Shown piece after piece: positions 39,736 through 47,967 of a stretch of 64,000 bases of DNA; position 1 is the first letter of the stretch, and every line of letters begins with the position of its first letter. Position numbers and translations under genes: made by a program. Under the pieces are notes generated by a model. The model was not told the DNA's origin and did no database searches. It worked only from the letters and a program-made list of their open reading frames with translations. The DNA is from an uncultured Holophagaceae bacterium (lineage in GTDB: Bacteria; Acidobacteriota; Holophagae; Holophagales; Holophagaceae), in assembly GCA_903857495.1 (NCBI GenBank), contig CAIOFF010000005.1, positions 115,983 to 179,982 of the forward strand, given 5' to 3'.

Positions 39736-40698
39736 ATGTCCCTCCGCAAGGATCCCGTCAGCTGGCTCTACCCGCCTGTGGAGCCGTACCAGGTCCACCG
39801 CCTGAAGGTCTCCGGGCTGCACGAGCTGCATGTGGAGGAGAGCGGCAACCCGAACGGCAAGCCCGTGGTGTTCCTCCACGGCGGGCCCGGCGGCGGCACC
39901 AGCCCCAAGCACCGCCGCTACTTCGATCCCGAGCGCTACCGCATCATCCTCTTCGACCAGCGCGGCTGCGGCCAGAGCACCCCCTACGCCGAGGTGCGGG
40001 AGAACAGCACCTGGGAGCTGGTGGCCGACATCGAGCGCATCCGCGAGTTCCTCCACATCGATCGGTGGATGGTGTTCGGCGGCTCCTGGGGCGCCACCCT
40101 GGGTCTCGCCTACGCGGAGGCCCACTCGCGGCGCGTCACGGAGCTGCTCCTCCGGGGCATCTTCCTCCTGCGCCAGCGGGAGGTGGACTGGCTCTACCAG
40201 GAGGGCGCCAGCCGTGTCTTCCCCGATGCCTGGGAGCCCTACCGCGACGCCATCCCCGAGGCCGAGCGCGGTGACTTCCTCAAGGCCTACGCCGCCCGGC
40301 TGCTGAGCGACGACCCGGCCCTGAACCTGCCCGCCGCCAAGGCCTGGAGCATCTGGGAGGGCGCCACCAGCAAGCTCATTCCCGACCCCGACTTCATCGC
40401 CTCGTACGGCGACGAGGCGACCACCCTGGCCTTCGCCCGCATCGAGTGCCACTACTTCCTGAACAAGGGGTGGATGGACGAGGGCCAGTTGCTGCGCGAC
40501 GCCTCCGCGCTCTCGACCATTCCCGGCGCCATCATCCAGGGCCGCTACGACATGGTCTGCCCCCTCGAGAGCGCCTGGGCCCTCTCCAGGGCCTGGCCCG
40601 GGGCCGAGCTCGTCATCGTGCCGGATGCTGGCCACAGCGCCTACGAGCCCGGGATCTCCAGGGCCCTGGTGGCCGCGACGGACCGGTTCGCAGGCTGA
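39736..40698 (+). CDS. pip: Proline iminopeptidase (S33 alpha/beta hydrolase)
   Basis: A 320-residue cytoplasmic peptidase that removes N-terminal proline from peptides. Motifs are VVFLHGGPGGGTSPKHRRYFDPERYRI, DQRGCGQS, nucleophile elbow FGGSWGATLGLAYAEAH with Ser, an acid loop QGRYDMVCP with Asp, and the catalytic His in PDAGHSAYEPG. Length and order match Pip. GAGG in CCAGGAGTTTCCCATG provides the ribosome-binding site. It has no apparent operon partner. Confidence 0.95.
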   Translation: MSLRKDPVSWLYPPVEPYQVHRLKVSGLHELHVEESGNPNGKPVVFLHGGPGGGTSPKHRRYFDPERYRIILFDQRGCGQSTPYAEVRENSTWELVADIERIREFLHIDRWMVFGGSWGATLGLAYAEAHSRRVTELLLRGIFLLRQREVDWLYQEGASRVFPDAWEPYRDAIPEAERGDFLKAYAARLLSDDPALNLPAAKAWSIWEGATSKLIPDPDFIASYGDEATTLAFARIECHYFLNKGWMDEGQLLRDASALSTIPGAIIQGRYDMVCPLESAWALSRAWPGAELVIVPDAGHSAYEPGISRALVAATDRFAG

Positions 40699-40751
40699 GC
40701 CTCAAGAACTCAGAAGACAGAACAGCGACCTCGGAGGTCGGGAACAGGGCC

Positions 40752-42272
40752 TCACACCGAGGGCGGTCCCCCGTGCCGGTCCTGCCCCAGGGAGCCGAGG
40801 TACTGGTTGAGCTCAGTGGCGCTGAAGGGCTTGGCAAGCAGAGTGACATCCGTATTGGCCGCGATGAGATCAAGGGCCGCCTGGTCGGTGCGCCCGGTGG
40901 CGAGCAGGACCGGCACGCTGGGCCGCAGGCTGCGCAGGAGCGGCAGGGTGGCGCCCCCGCCCAGCCCGGGCATGTTCATGTCCAGGATGATGAGATCCGG
41001 CTCGAAGCGGGCTTCCAGCTTGGCCACGGCCTCCAGGCCGCTTCTGGCCGTGATGACCGTGTGGCCCAGGAGATCGAGGAGCGCCTGCATGGAGCTCTGG
41101 ATCAGCTCGTCGTCATCCACCACCAGCACGGTCAGGGAGCGAGGCAGAGTGGCAGGGAGAGGTTCCGCCTCTGGCTGGGTCACCAGGAACTGGGGCCCGC
41201 AGGTCGGGAAGCGGAGGCAGACGCACGTGCCCCGGTCGAGCTCGCTCTGGATCTCCAGGAGCCCGTGGTGGGCCTTCACCGTGGCGTACACCGTGGAGAG
41301 GCCCAGCCCCGTGCCCTTCCCGACACCCTTCGTGGAGAAGAAGGGATCCAGCGCCCGCTCCTGGACGTCCTTTGTCATGCCGGTGCCTGTGTCCTCCACC
41401 GCAACCTCGATCCAGTCCTTGTCCACATTGCGCGTCCGGAGGGTGAGGGTCCCCAATTCGGGCATGGCATCCACGGCGTTGACGCAGAGGTTCATCAAGG
41501 CGTGCGTCAGGGCACCCGCATCCCCACAGATGGGCAGCAGCTCCGGTTCCAGGATCACCTCCAGACGGACCTTGGAGAGGACCGTGCACTCCAGCAAGCG
41601 GATCTCCTCCTGGAGGATCGTGTTCAAGTCGATCGGAAGGCTCTCGGCGGGACTCTGGCGGGCGAAGGTCAGCAGGGTCTTCACCAGCTTCCCCCCACGG
41701 ACCGCTGCCTTGGTGATGGTTTCGAAGGCTCGGTAGGCACTGCTGTCCTTCGGCTGGAGTTCCAGGTGGGCCGAGGCCAGACCGAGGATGGCGGCCAGCA
41801 CGTTGTTCATGTCGTGGGCGACGCCTCCGGCCAGGGTCCCCAGACTTTCGAGCTTTTGAGACTTCTGTAGCTGAGCCTGGAGCAGGCTCCTTTCCTCCTG
41901 GAAAGCCAGCTCCTTCCTCGCGAACACCAGCTCGGCCGCCCGCTTGCCCTTCTCTTCCTGCTGAAAGACGAGCTCCTTCTTCGCGACGATCAATTCCGAG
42001 GCGCGCTTCGCCTTTTCTCGGGTCTGTAGGTCAAGCTCCTCGTTTGCGATATACAACTCGTAGGCCCGCTTGGTCTTTTCGTTGTTCTGGAAAACCAGCT
42101 CCTTGTTTGCCACGGCCAGCTCACAGGCCCGGTGGGCCTTCTCTGTCCGCAGGAGGGTGAGCTCCCTGTTGGCATTTATCAATAGAACGGCACTACTTGC
42201 GCCGCCAGCCCGCCTGGCGACAAGTCGCCACAGCTTCGCCGTGCGAACGAGAGACCGATTCTTGCTGGTCAT
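40752..42272 (-). CDS. Cytoplasmic hybrid histidine kinase with 21-residue coiled-coil repeats
   Basis: 506 residues with no membrane helix. After a basic N-terminus comes an array of four 21-residue units (about 34-117) of the form ANKELVFQNNEKTKRAYELYI. The kinase core has H153 in GGVAHDMNNVL, the N-box LMNLCVNAVDAM, then DTGTGM and GKGTGLGLSTVY. A C-terminal receiver domain has LIILDMNMPGLGG (phospho-acceptor Asp) and LLAKPFS. Three heptads per repeat predict a continuous signalling coiled coil. The partner is not in this window. Start ATG 42272 is chosen over a GTG four codons earlier. Confidence 0.9.
   Translation of the reverse strand: MTSKNRSLVRTAKLWRLVARRAGGASSAVLLINANRELTLLRTEKAHRACELAVANKELVFQNNEKTKRAYELYIANEELDLQTREKAKRASELIVAKKELVFQQEEKGKRAAELVFARKELAFQEERSLLQAQLQKSQKLESLGTLAGGVAHDMNNVLAAILGLASAHLELQPKDSSAYRAFETITKAAVRGGKLVKTLLTFARQSPAESLPIDLNTILQEEIRLLECTVLSKVRLEVILEPELLPICGDAGALTHALMNLCVNAVDAMPELGTLTLRTRNVDKDWIEVAVEDTGTGMTKDVQERALDPFFSTKGVGKGTGLGLSTVYATVKAHHGLLEIQSELDRGTCVCLRFPTCGPQFLVTQPEAEPLPATLPRSLTVLVVDDDELIQSSMQALLDLLGHTVITARSGLEAVAKLEARFEPDLIILDMNMPGLGGGATLPLLRSLRPSVPVLLATGRTDQAALDLIAANTDVTLLAKPFSATELNQYLGSLGQDRHGGPPSV
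41922..42173 (-). repeat. Four 63-bp (21-codon) units encoding the coiled coil
   Basis: Consecutive units open ANREL, ANKEL, ANEEL and AKKEL, with EKxxRAxEL in the middle, and a partial unit ARKEL follows. The nucleotide copies have diverged, so the expansion is old. Confidence 0.8.
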
Positions 42273-42385
42273 GGCGGCACCCACCTGTGCCGATCATGCG
42301 CCTGATTCAGGCCGGGAGGAGATCCAATGAGGAAATTCAGGCAGAAAGCCGGGACAGCGTGCTCCCTTTTTCTCGTTCTGCCTTT

Positions 42386-43042
42386 TCAGCCCTTGGCGCG
42401 GTGCTTGAAGTGGTCGTAGACGAACCACGCCACGCCCGCCAGGAGCACCACGCCGATAACCGCATCCAGCTTGTGGAAATAGGCGCCGAGAGTGTTCCAC
42501 TTCTCGCCCAGTTTGAAGCCGACCCAGGCCAGGGCCAGGCACCAGGGCAGGCTGCCGGCGAAAGTGTAGAGGTGGAAGCGGGTGCGGTCCATGCGGGCGA
42601 TGCCCGCGGGCAGGGCGATGAAGGTGCGGACCACCGGCAGCAGGCGGCCGATGAAGATGGCCCAGGTGCCAAAGCGCTCGAAGAACCGGTGGGCCTGGTC
42701 CAGGTGGCCCGTGTGCAGCCAGATGTAGCGGCCGTACTTCTCCACGGCGCGCCGTCCGCCCCAGGCGCCCACCTCGTAGGCGGGGATGCTGCCCAGGTTG
42801 CAGCCCAGGGCCCCGAAGATGCCCGCGATCCAGATCTGCGCCACGGGATTGCCCGCGCCGAGCCCGAAGAACGTGAGTTGGCCCTTGAAGGCCAGGTAGC
42901 CCGCGAAGGGCATGATCACCTCGCTGGGCAGCGGGATACAGGCGCTCTCGATGGCCATCAGCAGCATGACGCCCAGGGGGCCCGCGGCGGCCATGACGGC
43001 CACCATCCAGGCGACGATGGGGGCGAGGAGCTTCTGCAGCAT
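42386..43042 (-). CDS. DedA family membrane protein
   Basis: A 218-residue DedA/VTT-domain protein. It has the family signature ESACIPLPSEVIMPFAGYLA and F-GRLLPVVRTFIALPAGIARM, with about five hydrophobic segments. Members translocate or flip phospholipids such as undecaprenyl phosphate and support membrane potential. Start MLQKLL at 43042 is chosen because an earlier start would overlap the divergent smpB. The C-terminus ends in a basic segment. Confidence 0.9.
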   Translation of the reverse strand: MLQKLLAPIVAWMVAVMAAAGPLGVMLLMAIESACIPLPSEVIMPFAGYLAFKGQLTFFGLGAGNPVAQIWIAGIFGALGCNLGSIPAYEVGAWGGRRAVEKYGRYIWLHTGHLDQAHRFFERFGTWAIFIGRLLPVVRTFIALPAGIARMDRTRFHLYTFAGSLPWCLALAWVGFKLGEKWNTLGAYFHKLDAVIGVVLLAGVAWFVYDHFKHRAKG

Positions 43043-43061
43043 GAGGGATCCAGAAAAGATG

Positions 43062-43082
43062 AGTCTACCGGGGGAGTAGACT
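43062..43082 (+). promoter_or_regulatory. Hairpin around a G-rich SD-like sequence before smpB
   Basis: AGTCTAC and GTAGACT form a perfect 7-bp stem around CGGGGGA. The right arm contains TAGACT (43077-43082), 6 nt before the smpB ATG, so this may instead be a -10 element. If transcribed, the G-rich SD-like run would be in the loop. Confidence 0.35.
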
Positions 43083-43088
43083 GTTGGG

Positions 43089-43544
43089 ATGAGCGAGGAT
43101 CTCGTCCGCAACCGCAAGGCCTTCCACGACTACCACGTCCTCGATACGTGGGAGGCGGGGATCGCCCTCCATGGCACCGAAGTGAAGTCCCTGCGTGCGG
43201 GCCTGGGGCAGCTCCAGGACGCCTACGTGGACACCGCCAATGGCGAGCTCTGGCTCAAGCAGGCCCACATCTCGCCCTACAAGTTCGGCACCGATGCCAA
43301 CCACGACCCCCTGCGGCCCCGGAAGCTGCTGCTGCACAAGGCCGAGATCGTCAAGATCACTGCCAAGGTCGTGCGCAAGGGCCTCACCGTCATCCCCCTG
43401 GCCATCTACCTGAACGCCAAGGGCCTGATCAAGGTGAAGGTGGCCCTGGCCGAGGGCAAGGCCGTGGGCGACAAGCGCGAGGCCCTCAAGCAGCGCGAGC
43501 AGAAGCGCGAGATGGACCGCATCCGCAAGGGCGCGCGGGAGTAG
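43089..43544 (+). CDS. smpB: SsrA-binding protein (trans-translation)
   Basis: A 151-residue SmpB that binds tmRNA and delivers it to stalled ribosomes. Motifs are NRKAFHDYHVLDTWEAGIALHGTEVKSLR, the turn ELWLKQAHISPY, RPRKLLLHK, and a basic C-terminal tail (DKREALKQREQKREMDRIRKG). Length is normal. The tmRNA gene ssrA is not in the 38-bp gap that follows, nor recognised elsewhere here. With the RqcH-like protein at 9576 the window encodes parts of two ribosome-rescue routes. Confidence 0.97.
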   Translation: MSEDLVRNRKAFHDYHVLDTWEAGIALHGTEVKSLRAGLGQLQDAYVDTANGELWLKQAHISPYKFGTDANHDPLRPRKLLLHKAEIVKITAKVVRKGLTVIPLAIYLNAKGLIKVKVALAEGKAVGDKREALKQREQKREMDRIRKGARE

Positions 43545-43582
43545 GGGCGGGCCTTCCCTCGGGTGTTCAGTCCTGCTTCGCC

Positions 43583-43882
43583 TCAGCGGCCCTGAATCTC
43601 ACCGAGGTCGGGATCCCGCTCGGCGCGAAGAACGGCCAGGATTCGGACGACCTCCTCGTGCCGTTCGTACATGACCCGGAACGCGGGCTCGACGATCTCC
43701 CTGAGGGTCGGGTCTTCGACCTCGGGCACCATTCGGCCCAGGTCGGGGAATCGGGCGAGGCGCCCGACCGCGGCGTGGAGCTTGTGGCCCAGGCGGTCGG
43801 AAGCTCCGCGGTCGTCTCTGGCGATGTAGTCCAGGGCCTCCTCGAGCTCTCTCAGCGCTGGGCCTGCCCACAGGATCCGCAT
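43583..43882 (-). CDS. ParE/RelE-superfamily toxin
   Basis: A 99-residue toxin of the ParE/RelE fold: ILWAGPALRELEEALDYIARDD at the N-terminus, then LARFPDLGRMVPEVEDPTLREIV, ending in VRILAVLRAERD. The start ATG overlaps the antitoxin stop as TGATG. The target (gyrase or mRNA) cannot be told from sequence, though the conserved N-terminal helix is closer to ParE. Confidence 0.88.
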   Translation of the reverse strand: MRILWAGPALRELEEALDYIARDDRGASDRLGHKLHAAVGRLARFPDLGRMVPEVEDPTLREIVEPAFRVMYERHEEVVRILAVLRAERDPDLGEIQGR

Positions 43883-44133
43883 CAATGGGCCCGTTTCTTG
43901 AGGCGGACGCCAGCCTCCTCATGGGTGACAAAGTCGCCTTCTTTGAAGGCCCTCCGCCCGCGGTCGACGGACTCGGTCACCCGGGCCCGCCGCGCCCAGT
44001 CGTCCACCAGTTGGGCCATGCTCACGCCCTGCTCGGCAGCCATGACCCGCATCAGCCTCGCGGTCTCCTCTGGCACCAGGACGGAAACCTTCGTGGTCGG
44101 GCCCTCAAACGACTTTGGACGCCCCAAGGCCAT
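43882..44133 (-). CDS. Ribbon-helix-helix antitoxin
   Basis: An 83-residue DNA-binding antitoxin. The N-terminal half (about 15-55) has the RHH pattern KVSVLVPEETARLMRVMAAEQGVSMAQLVDDWARRA. The charged C-terminal half (about 56-83) would wrap the toxin. Start ATG 44133 is fixed by AAAGGAGG with 5 nt spacing; codons further upstream are not supported. The toxin gene follows with overlapping stop/start. The dimer probably binds the AT-rich palindrome just upstream. Confidence 0.85.
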   Translation of the reverse strand: MALGRPKSFEGPTTKVSVLVPEETARLMRVMAAEQGVSMAQLVDDWARRARVTESVDRGRRAFKEGDFVTHEEAGVRLKKRAH

Positions 44134-44149
44134 GACCACCTCCTTTAAT

Positions 44150-44171
44150 GGATTATATTTCTTTTAAATCC
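44150..44171 (-). promoter_or_regulatory. AT-rich promoter/operator of the toxin-antitoxin operon
   Basis: An imperfect palindrome GGATTATATTTCTTTTAAATCC. Read on the minus strand it includes TATAAT, a consensus -10, about 20 nt before the antitoxin ATG. Its low GC stands out against the region, and it is the natural place for autorepression by the RHH protein. Confidence 0.55.
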
Positions 44172-44230
44172 AAAAACAACCCTTCCTACCGTCAGCAGGG
44201 GGTCACTGCTTCTCCCAGGCAGGAGCCCCC

Positions 44231-44866
44231 TCAGCCGCCCCAGCCGCTCTGGGCGAACCTGGTGAGTTTCTCCTCGCTGCCTCGCAGGGCCAGGGCGCGG
44301 GCGACGTAGCGGCCGATGGGATCCACTTCCAGGTTCACGGGGTCGCCGGGGCGCAGGCCGTCGAGGGCCGTGTGCTTCACGGTCTCGGGGATGAGGGCCA
44401 CCGAGAACCAGTCCAGACCACAGTCCACCACCGTGAGCGAGATGCCGTCCAGGGCCACGGAGCCCTTGGGCGCGGTCATGGGCGCCAGCTCCGGGGGCAT
44501 GGCGAAGCGCCAGACGCCCTCACCCGCAGGCCGCGCCAGCAGCTGGCCGACGCCGTCCACATGGCCCGAGACCAGGTGGCCGTCGAGCGGATCCCCCACG
44601 CGGAGGGCCGGCTCCAGGTGCAGGGTGGCGCCCAGGGGCAGGCCGCCCAGGGTGCTCTTGGCCAGGGTCTCTTCGCTCAGCTCGGTCTCCCAGCCACGGG
44701 CATCCACCCTCACGCTGGTGAGGCAGACGCCGTTCACTGCGATGCTGGCGCCCAGCTCCGCCCGGCCCAGCAGCGCCGCCGGGGCCGCGATCCGCAGGCG
44801 CGCGCCGCCAGACCGGGAGGACCGGGCATCCAGGGTGCCGAGTTGTCGGATGAGGCCGGTGAACAT
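44231..44866 (-). CDS. ribE: Riboflavin synthase alpha chain
   Basis: A 211-residue enzyme that dismutates two 6,7-dimethyl-8-ribityllumazine molecules to riboflavin. It has the two lumazine-binding repeats: MFTGLI, then GASIAVNGVCLTSV and HLVSGHVDGVGQL in the first, KGSVALDGISLTVVD and IPETVKHTAL in the second. Start ATG 44866 with GGAGGGGGAG upstream. The open frame extends to 45553 but only inside the upstream permease gene. It lies 17 bp downstream of the permease and is likely co-transcribed with it. Confidence 0.95.
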   Translation of the reverse strand: MFTGLIRQLGTLDARSSRSGGARLRIAAPAALLGRAELGASIAVNGVCLTSVRVDARGWETELSEETLAKSTLGGLPLGATLHLEPALRVGDPLDGHLVSGHVDGVGQLLARPAGEGVWRFAMPPELAPMTAPKGSVALDGISLTVVDCGLDWFSVALIPETVKHTALDGLRPGDPVNLEVDPIGRYVARALALRGSEEKLTRFAQSGWGG

Positions 44867-44883
44867 GGCGGGCTCCCCCTCCA

Positions 44884-46458
44884 TCATGGCGCGACTGGCG
44901 CCTGCAGGCGGCTCTTCCGCGAGCCGTAGAAGGCGTAGATCACCAGGCCGATGCCCAGCCACGCGAAGAACCGGTACCAGGTCAAGGCGGGCAGGCCCTT
45001 GGCGATCCAGAAGCAGCCGAGGATGCCCAGGGGGGCGATGACCCAGGCGAAGGGCATGGTGAATTTCCGGGGAGCCTCGGGCCGGCGGTAGCGCAGGATC
45101 AGGACCGCGCCGCAGACGATGACGAAAGCGAACAGGGTGCCGATGTTCGCCAGCTCCACCACCTCGTCGATGTTGAGCAGGGCTGCAGGAATGGCCACCA
45201 GGAGGCCCGTCAGCAGGGTTGCGTGGGAGGGCGTCTTGAAGCGCTCGTGGACTTTGCCGAACCAGGGGCTGAGGAGGCCATCGCGGCTCATGCTCATGAA
45301 GATGCGGGGCTGGCCCACCTGGTAGACCAGGAGCGCCGCCGTGGTGGCGATGACCGCGCCGAAGCTGATGACCGCGGCGATGCCGCCCATCTTGTGCTCG
45401 GTGAAGATGTAGGCCAGCGGATCGGCGATGCCGCCCAGGCGGGTGTAGTGGATCATGCCCGTGACCACCAGGGCCACGGCTGCGTAGATCACCGTGCAGA
45501 TCACCAGGGAATACAGGATCCCCCGGGGCAGGTCGTGGCCGGGGTTCCGGCACTCTTCCGCCGTGGTGCTGACGGCGTCGAAGCCGATGAAGGCGAAGAA
45601 GATGATGGCCGCGCCGGACTGGATGCCGGGCCAGCCGTGGGGCACGAAGGGGTGCCAGTTGGCGGGCTGGATGAAGCGGATGCCCAGGCCCACCACCGCC
45701 AGGAGGATCAGCACCTTGACCACCACCATGACGCTGTTGACCCGGGCGCTCTCCTTGATGCCGATGTAGCAGAGCCAGGTGATGAGGGCCGTGATGACCA
45801 CCGCCAGCAGGTTGATGGTGACGGGATAGCTTCCGATGAGGGGCGCGGCCTTGAGGGTCTCCCAGTTGGCGAAGGTGGCGGCGCCGTTCACGAGCCCGGC
45901 CTTGGCCTGGGCCAGGGCCTGCAGCTTGGCCCCGAGGTCCATGGATGGAACCCCCTGCACCAGCTTCAGGGCGCTGCGCGGATCCATACCCAGCCAGCCC
46001 GGGATCTCGAGGTGGAACACGGTGGAGAGGAAGCTCCGGGCGTAGTCGCCCCAGGAGATGGCCACGGCCACGTTGGAGATGGCGTATTCCAGCAGCAGGT
46101 CCCAGCCGATGATCCAGGCCATGAGCTCGCCCAGGGTGGCGTAGGCATAGGTGTAGGCGCTGCCGGACACGGGGATCATGGAGGCCATCTCGGCGTAGGC
46201 CAGGGCCGTGAAGCCGCAGATGAGCGCCACCACCAGGATGCTGATGACCAGGGCGGGGCCCGCGGGCAGGCGGCCGTCGGCGAGGTTGCCCGCGGCGGCG
46301 GTGCCGATGGAGCTGAAGATCCCCGCGCCGATGATGGCGCCGATGCCGAACATGGTGAGCTCGAAGGTGCCGAGGGTCTTGCTCAGCTGGTGCTCGGGTT
46401 CCTCCGCGCTGGCCCGGAGCTGCTCGAGGGTCTTGGTTCGGAAGAGTCGGTTCAGCAT
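44884..46458 (-). CDS. Amino-acid permease (APC superfamily, CAT-like)
   Basis: A 524-residue transporter with about 12-14 membrane helices, beginning LGTFELTMFGIGAIIGAGIFSSIG. It contains AEMASMIPVSGSAYTYAYATLGE and FFAFIGFDAVSTTAEECRNPGHDLPRGI, typical of cationic amino-acid transporter type APC permeases. It imports an amino acid by proton symport or exchange; the substrate is not certain. The start ATG 46458 faces the divergent DUF58 gene. Confidence 0.92.
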   Translation of the reverse strand: MLNRLFRTKTLEQLRASAEEPEHQLSKTLGTFELTMFGIGAIIGAGIFSSIGTAAAGNLADGRLPAGPALVISILVVALICGFTALAYAEMASMIPVSGSAYTYAYATLGELMAWIIGWDLLLEYAISNVAVAISWGDYARSFLSTVFHLEIPGWLGMDPRSALKLVQGVPSMDLGAKLQALAQAKAGLVNGAATFANWETLKAAPLIGSYPVTINLLAVVITALITWLCYIGIKESARVNSVMVVVKVLILLAVVGLGIRFIQPANWHPFVPHGWPGIQSGAAIIFFAFIGFDAVSTTAEECRNPGHDLPRGILYSLVICTVIYAAVALVVTGMIHYTRLGGIADPLAYIFTEHKMGGIAAVISFGAVIATTAALLVYQVGQPRIFMSMSRDGLLSPWFGKVHERFKTPSHATLLTGLLVAIPAALLNIDEVVELANIGTLFAFVIVCGAVLILRYRRPEAPRKFTMPFAWVIAPLGILGCFWIAKGLPALTWYRFFAWLGIGLVIYAFYGSRKSRLQAPVAP

Positions 46459-46503
46459 GGGGGCCTTGGGAGAAGACCCATGCTATCAGGGGCCTTCCGA
46501 GCT

Positions 46504-46509
46504 TAGTCT
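46504..46509 (+). promoter_or_regulatory. Candidate -10 element 6 nt before the DUF58 start
   Basis: TAGTCT, then GGAGCC, then ATG 46516. Confidence 0.25.
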
Positions 46510-46515
46510 GGAGCC

Positions 46516-47466
46516 ATGCAGCTCTGGAACGATCGCCGCCTGCGCCTGTCGCTCACGCGGCTGGGGGTCCAGTACCTCCTGGTCCTGCTGGCGGTGGGGG
46601 CCTTCTCGGTAAACACCGGCAACAACCTGCTCCACCTGGTGTTCGCCCTGATGCTGGGGCTGTTCCTCGTCTCGGGCATCCTCAGCCGCCGCGTCCTCCA
46701 GGGGCTGCAGGTGACGGGCCTGGAGGCGGGCAGCCTCTTCGCCCGGGTGCGCGGCGGCCTCCGGCTGCGGCTGCGGGCCACCGGGCGCGGACGCCTCCGG
46801 GGCCTCGAGCTGCACCTCACCCTGGACGATGCCACCGTACAGCCGGGCTTCCTGGAGCGGGACAGCCTGACCGGCGAGTCGGTAGTGGTCCTGCATGCCC
46901 GGGCGGGCCACCGGGGCTGGACCCGGGTCCGCGCCCTGGAGCTGCGAACCTGCTTCCCCTTCGGCCTCATGGAGAAGGCCCGGATCCTGGCGCTGGAGGA
47001 GTCCCTGCTGGTCCTGCCGCACCCCCGCACCCCCCCGGCCGCGCCCGCCAGCTGGCGGGGCGAGGGCCGCCACAGCCTCCTGAAGGAAGGGACCAGCAGC
47101 CCCGAAGGCACCCGGCCCCTGCGGCAGGGCGACGCACCGGGCCGGGTCCACTGGAAGCGCACCGCCCAGCGCGGACAGCCCTGGGTGCGGACCTTCGAGG
47201 AGGACCGGCCCCTGGGCATGCACCTGCGGCTCGACCTGCGGGCCTGGGGCCCCGGTCGGCCCTTCGAGCGCGAGCTGGAGCGCCTCTCGGGCGCGGTCCT
47301 GCAGGCACGGCTCCAGAAGCGGGCCATCAGCCTGGAACTGCATGACCCCGATGGCGTCCGGGAAGTCCGGGGCCACACGCCCTGCTGGCACGCCCTGGCC
47401 CTGGCCCAGGCGACCGGAACCGGCGAGGACACAATCAGCCACGCGGTGGCAGCTCCGCTAAGCTGA
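46516..47466 (+). CDS. DUF58 domain-containing protein
   Basis: 316 residues. Two adjacent N-terminal membrane helices (about 15-60) precede a DUF58 domain with the signature PLRQGDAPGRVHWKRTAQRGQPWVRTFEEDRP. DUF58 proteins usually stand beside a MoxR ATPase and a transglutaminase-like gene. Neither is here, so this copy is unlinked. The role is unknown, possibly linked to envelope or metalloprotein maturation. The cdd gene follows 18 bp downstream. Confidence 0.87.
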   Translation: MQLWNDRRLRLSLTRLGVQYLLVLLAVGAFSVNTGNNLLHLVFALMLGLFLVSGILSRRVLQGLQVTGLEAGSLFARVRGGLRLRLRATGRGRLRGLELHLTLDDATVQPGFLERDSLTGESVVVLHARAGHRGWTRVRALELRTCFPFGLMEKARILALEESLLVLPHPRTPPAAPASWRGEGRHSLLKEGTSSPEGTRPLRQGDAPGRVHWKRTAQRGQPWVRTFEEDRPLGMHLRLDLRAWGPGRPFERELERLSGAVLQARLQKRAISLELHDPDGVREVRGHTPCWHALALAQATGTGEDTISHAVAAPLS

Positions 47467-47484
47467 GAGCTCCTGGAGGCTCTG

Positions 47485-47901
47485 GTGTTTGATGATCCGC
47501 TCTCCCCGTCCTGGACCCCGCTGCTGGAGGCGGCCTGGCAAGCCCGGGAGCACGCCCATGCCCCGTATTCCCACTTTCAGGTGGGCGCCGCCCTCCTCAC
47601 CGCCACCGGCGAGGTGGTGGCGGGGTGCAACGTGGAGAATGCCGCCTATCCCGTCACCCTCTGCGCCGAGCGGGGCGCCCTGAGCGCCGCCGTGGCCGCC
47701 GGTCTCCGACCGGGCGGGCTGGTGGCCGCAGTGGTGGTCACGGATGTGGCCGAGCTGACCCCGCCCTGCGGCGCCTGCCGTCAGGCCCTCATCGAGTTCG
47801 CGGCCACCCTGCCGGTGCTGCTGGCCAACCGGACCAGCCGACATCTCCATCGCTTGGAAAATCTGCTACCACACAGTTTCACGGGTAGCCATTTTCAGTA
47901 G
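47485..47901 (+). CDS. cdd: Cytidine deaminase
   Basis: A 138-residue zinc enzyme converting cytidine to uridine in pyrimidine salvage. Residues in order are PYSHFQVGAALL, the first zinc ligand and proton shuttle in TLCAERGAL (C60, E62), and PPCGACRQAL (C95, C98). Length fits the homotetrameric class. The start is GTG 47485 with GGAGG 5 nt upstream. The C-terminus (after about 120) is a family-typical variable tail. Confidence 0.95.
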   Translation: MFDDPLSPSWTPLLEAAWQAREHAHAPYSHFQVGAALLTATGEVVAGCNVENAAYPVTLCAERGALSAAVAAGLRPGGLVAAVVVTDVAELTPPCGACRQALIEFAATLPVLLANRTSRHLHRLENLLPHSFTGSHFQ

Positions 47902-47927
47902 TCCTATCCATTCCCGGCCGCCCCGCC

Positions 47928-47933
47928 TACACT
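47928..47933 (+). promoter_or_regulatory. Candidate -10 element for the TPR gene
   Basis: TACACT, 34 nt before the ATG at 47968. Confidence 0.3.
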
Positions 47934-47967
47934 CTTTGAACCCCGCCAGAGATCCCGAGGCAGCCGC

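Noticed and set aside
43545..43582. tmRNA (ssrA) beside smpB
   Set aside because: The gap is only 38 nt and has no tRNA-like domain.
44867..45553. N-terminal extension of riboflavin synthase
   Set aside because: It lies within the permease gene in another frame. RibE proteins start with MFTGL, and a strong SD precedes ATG 44866.
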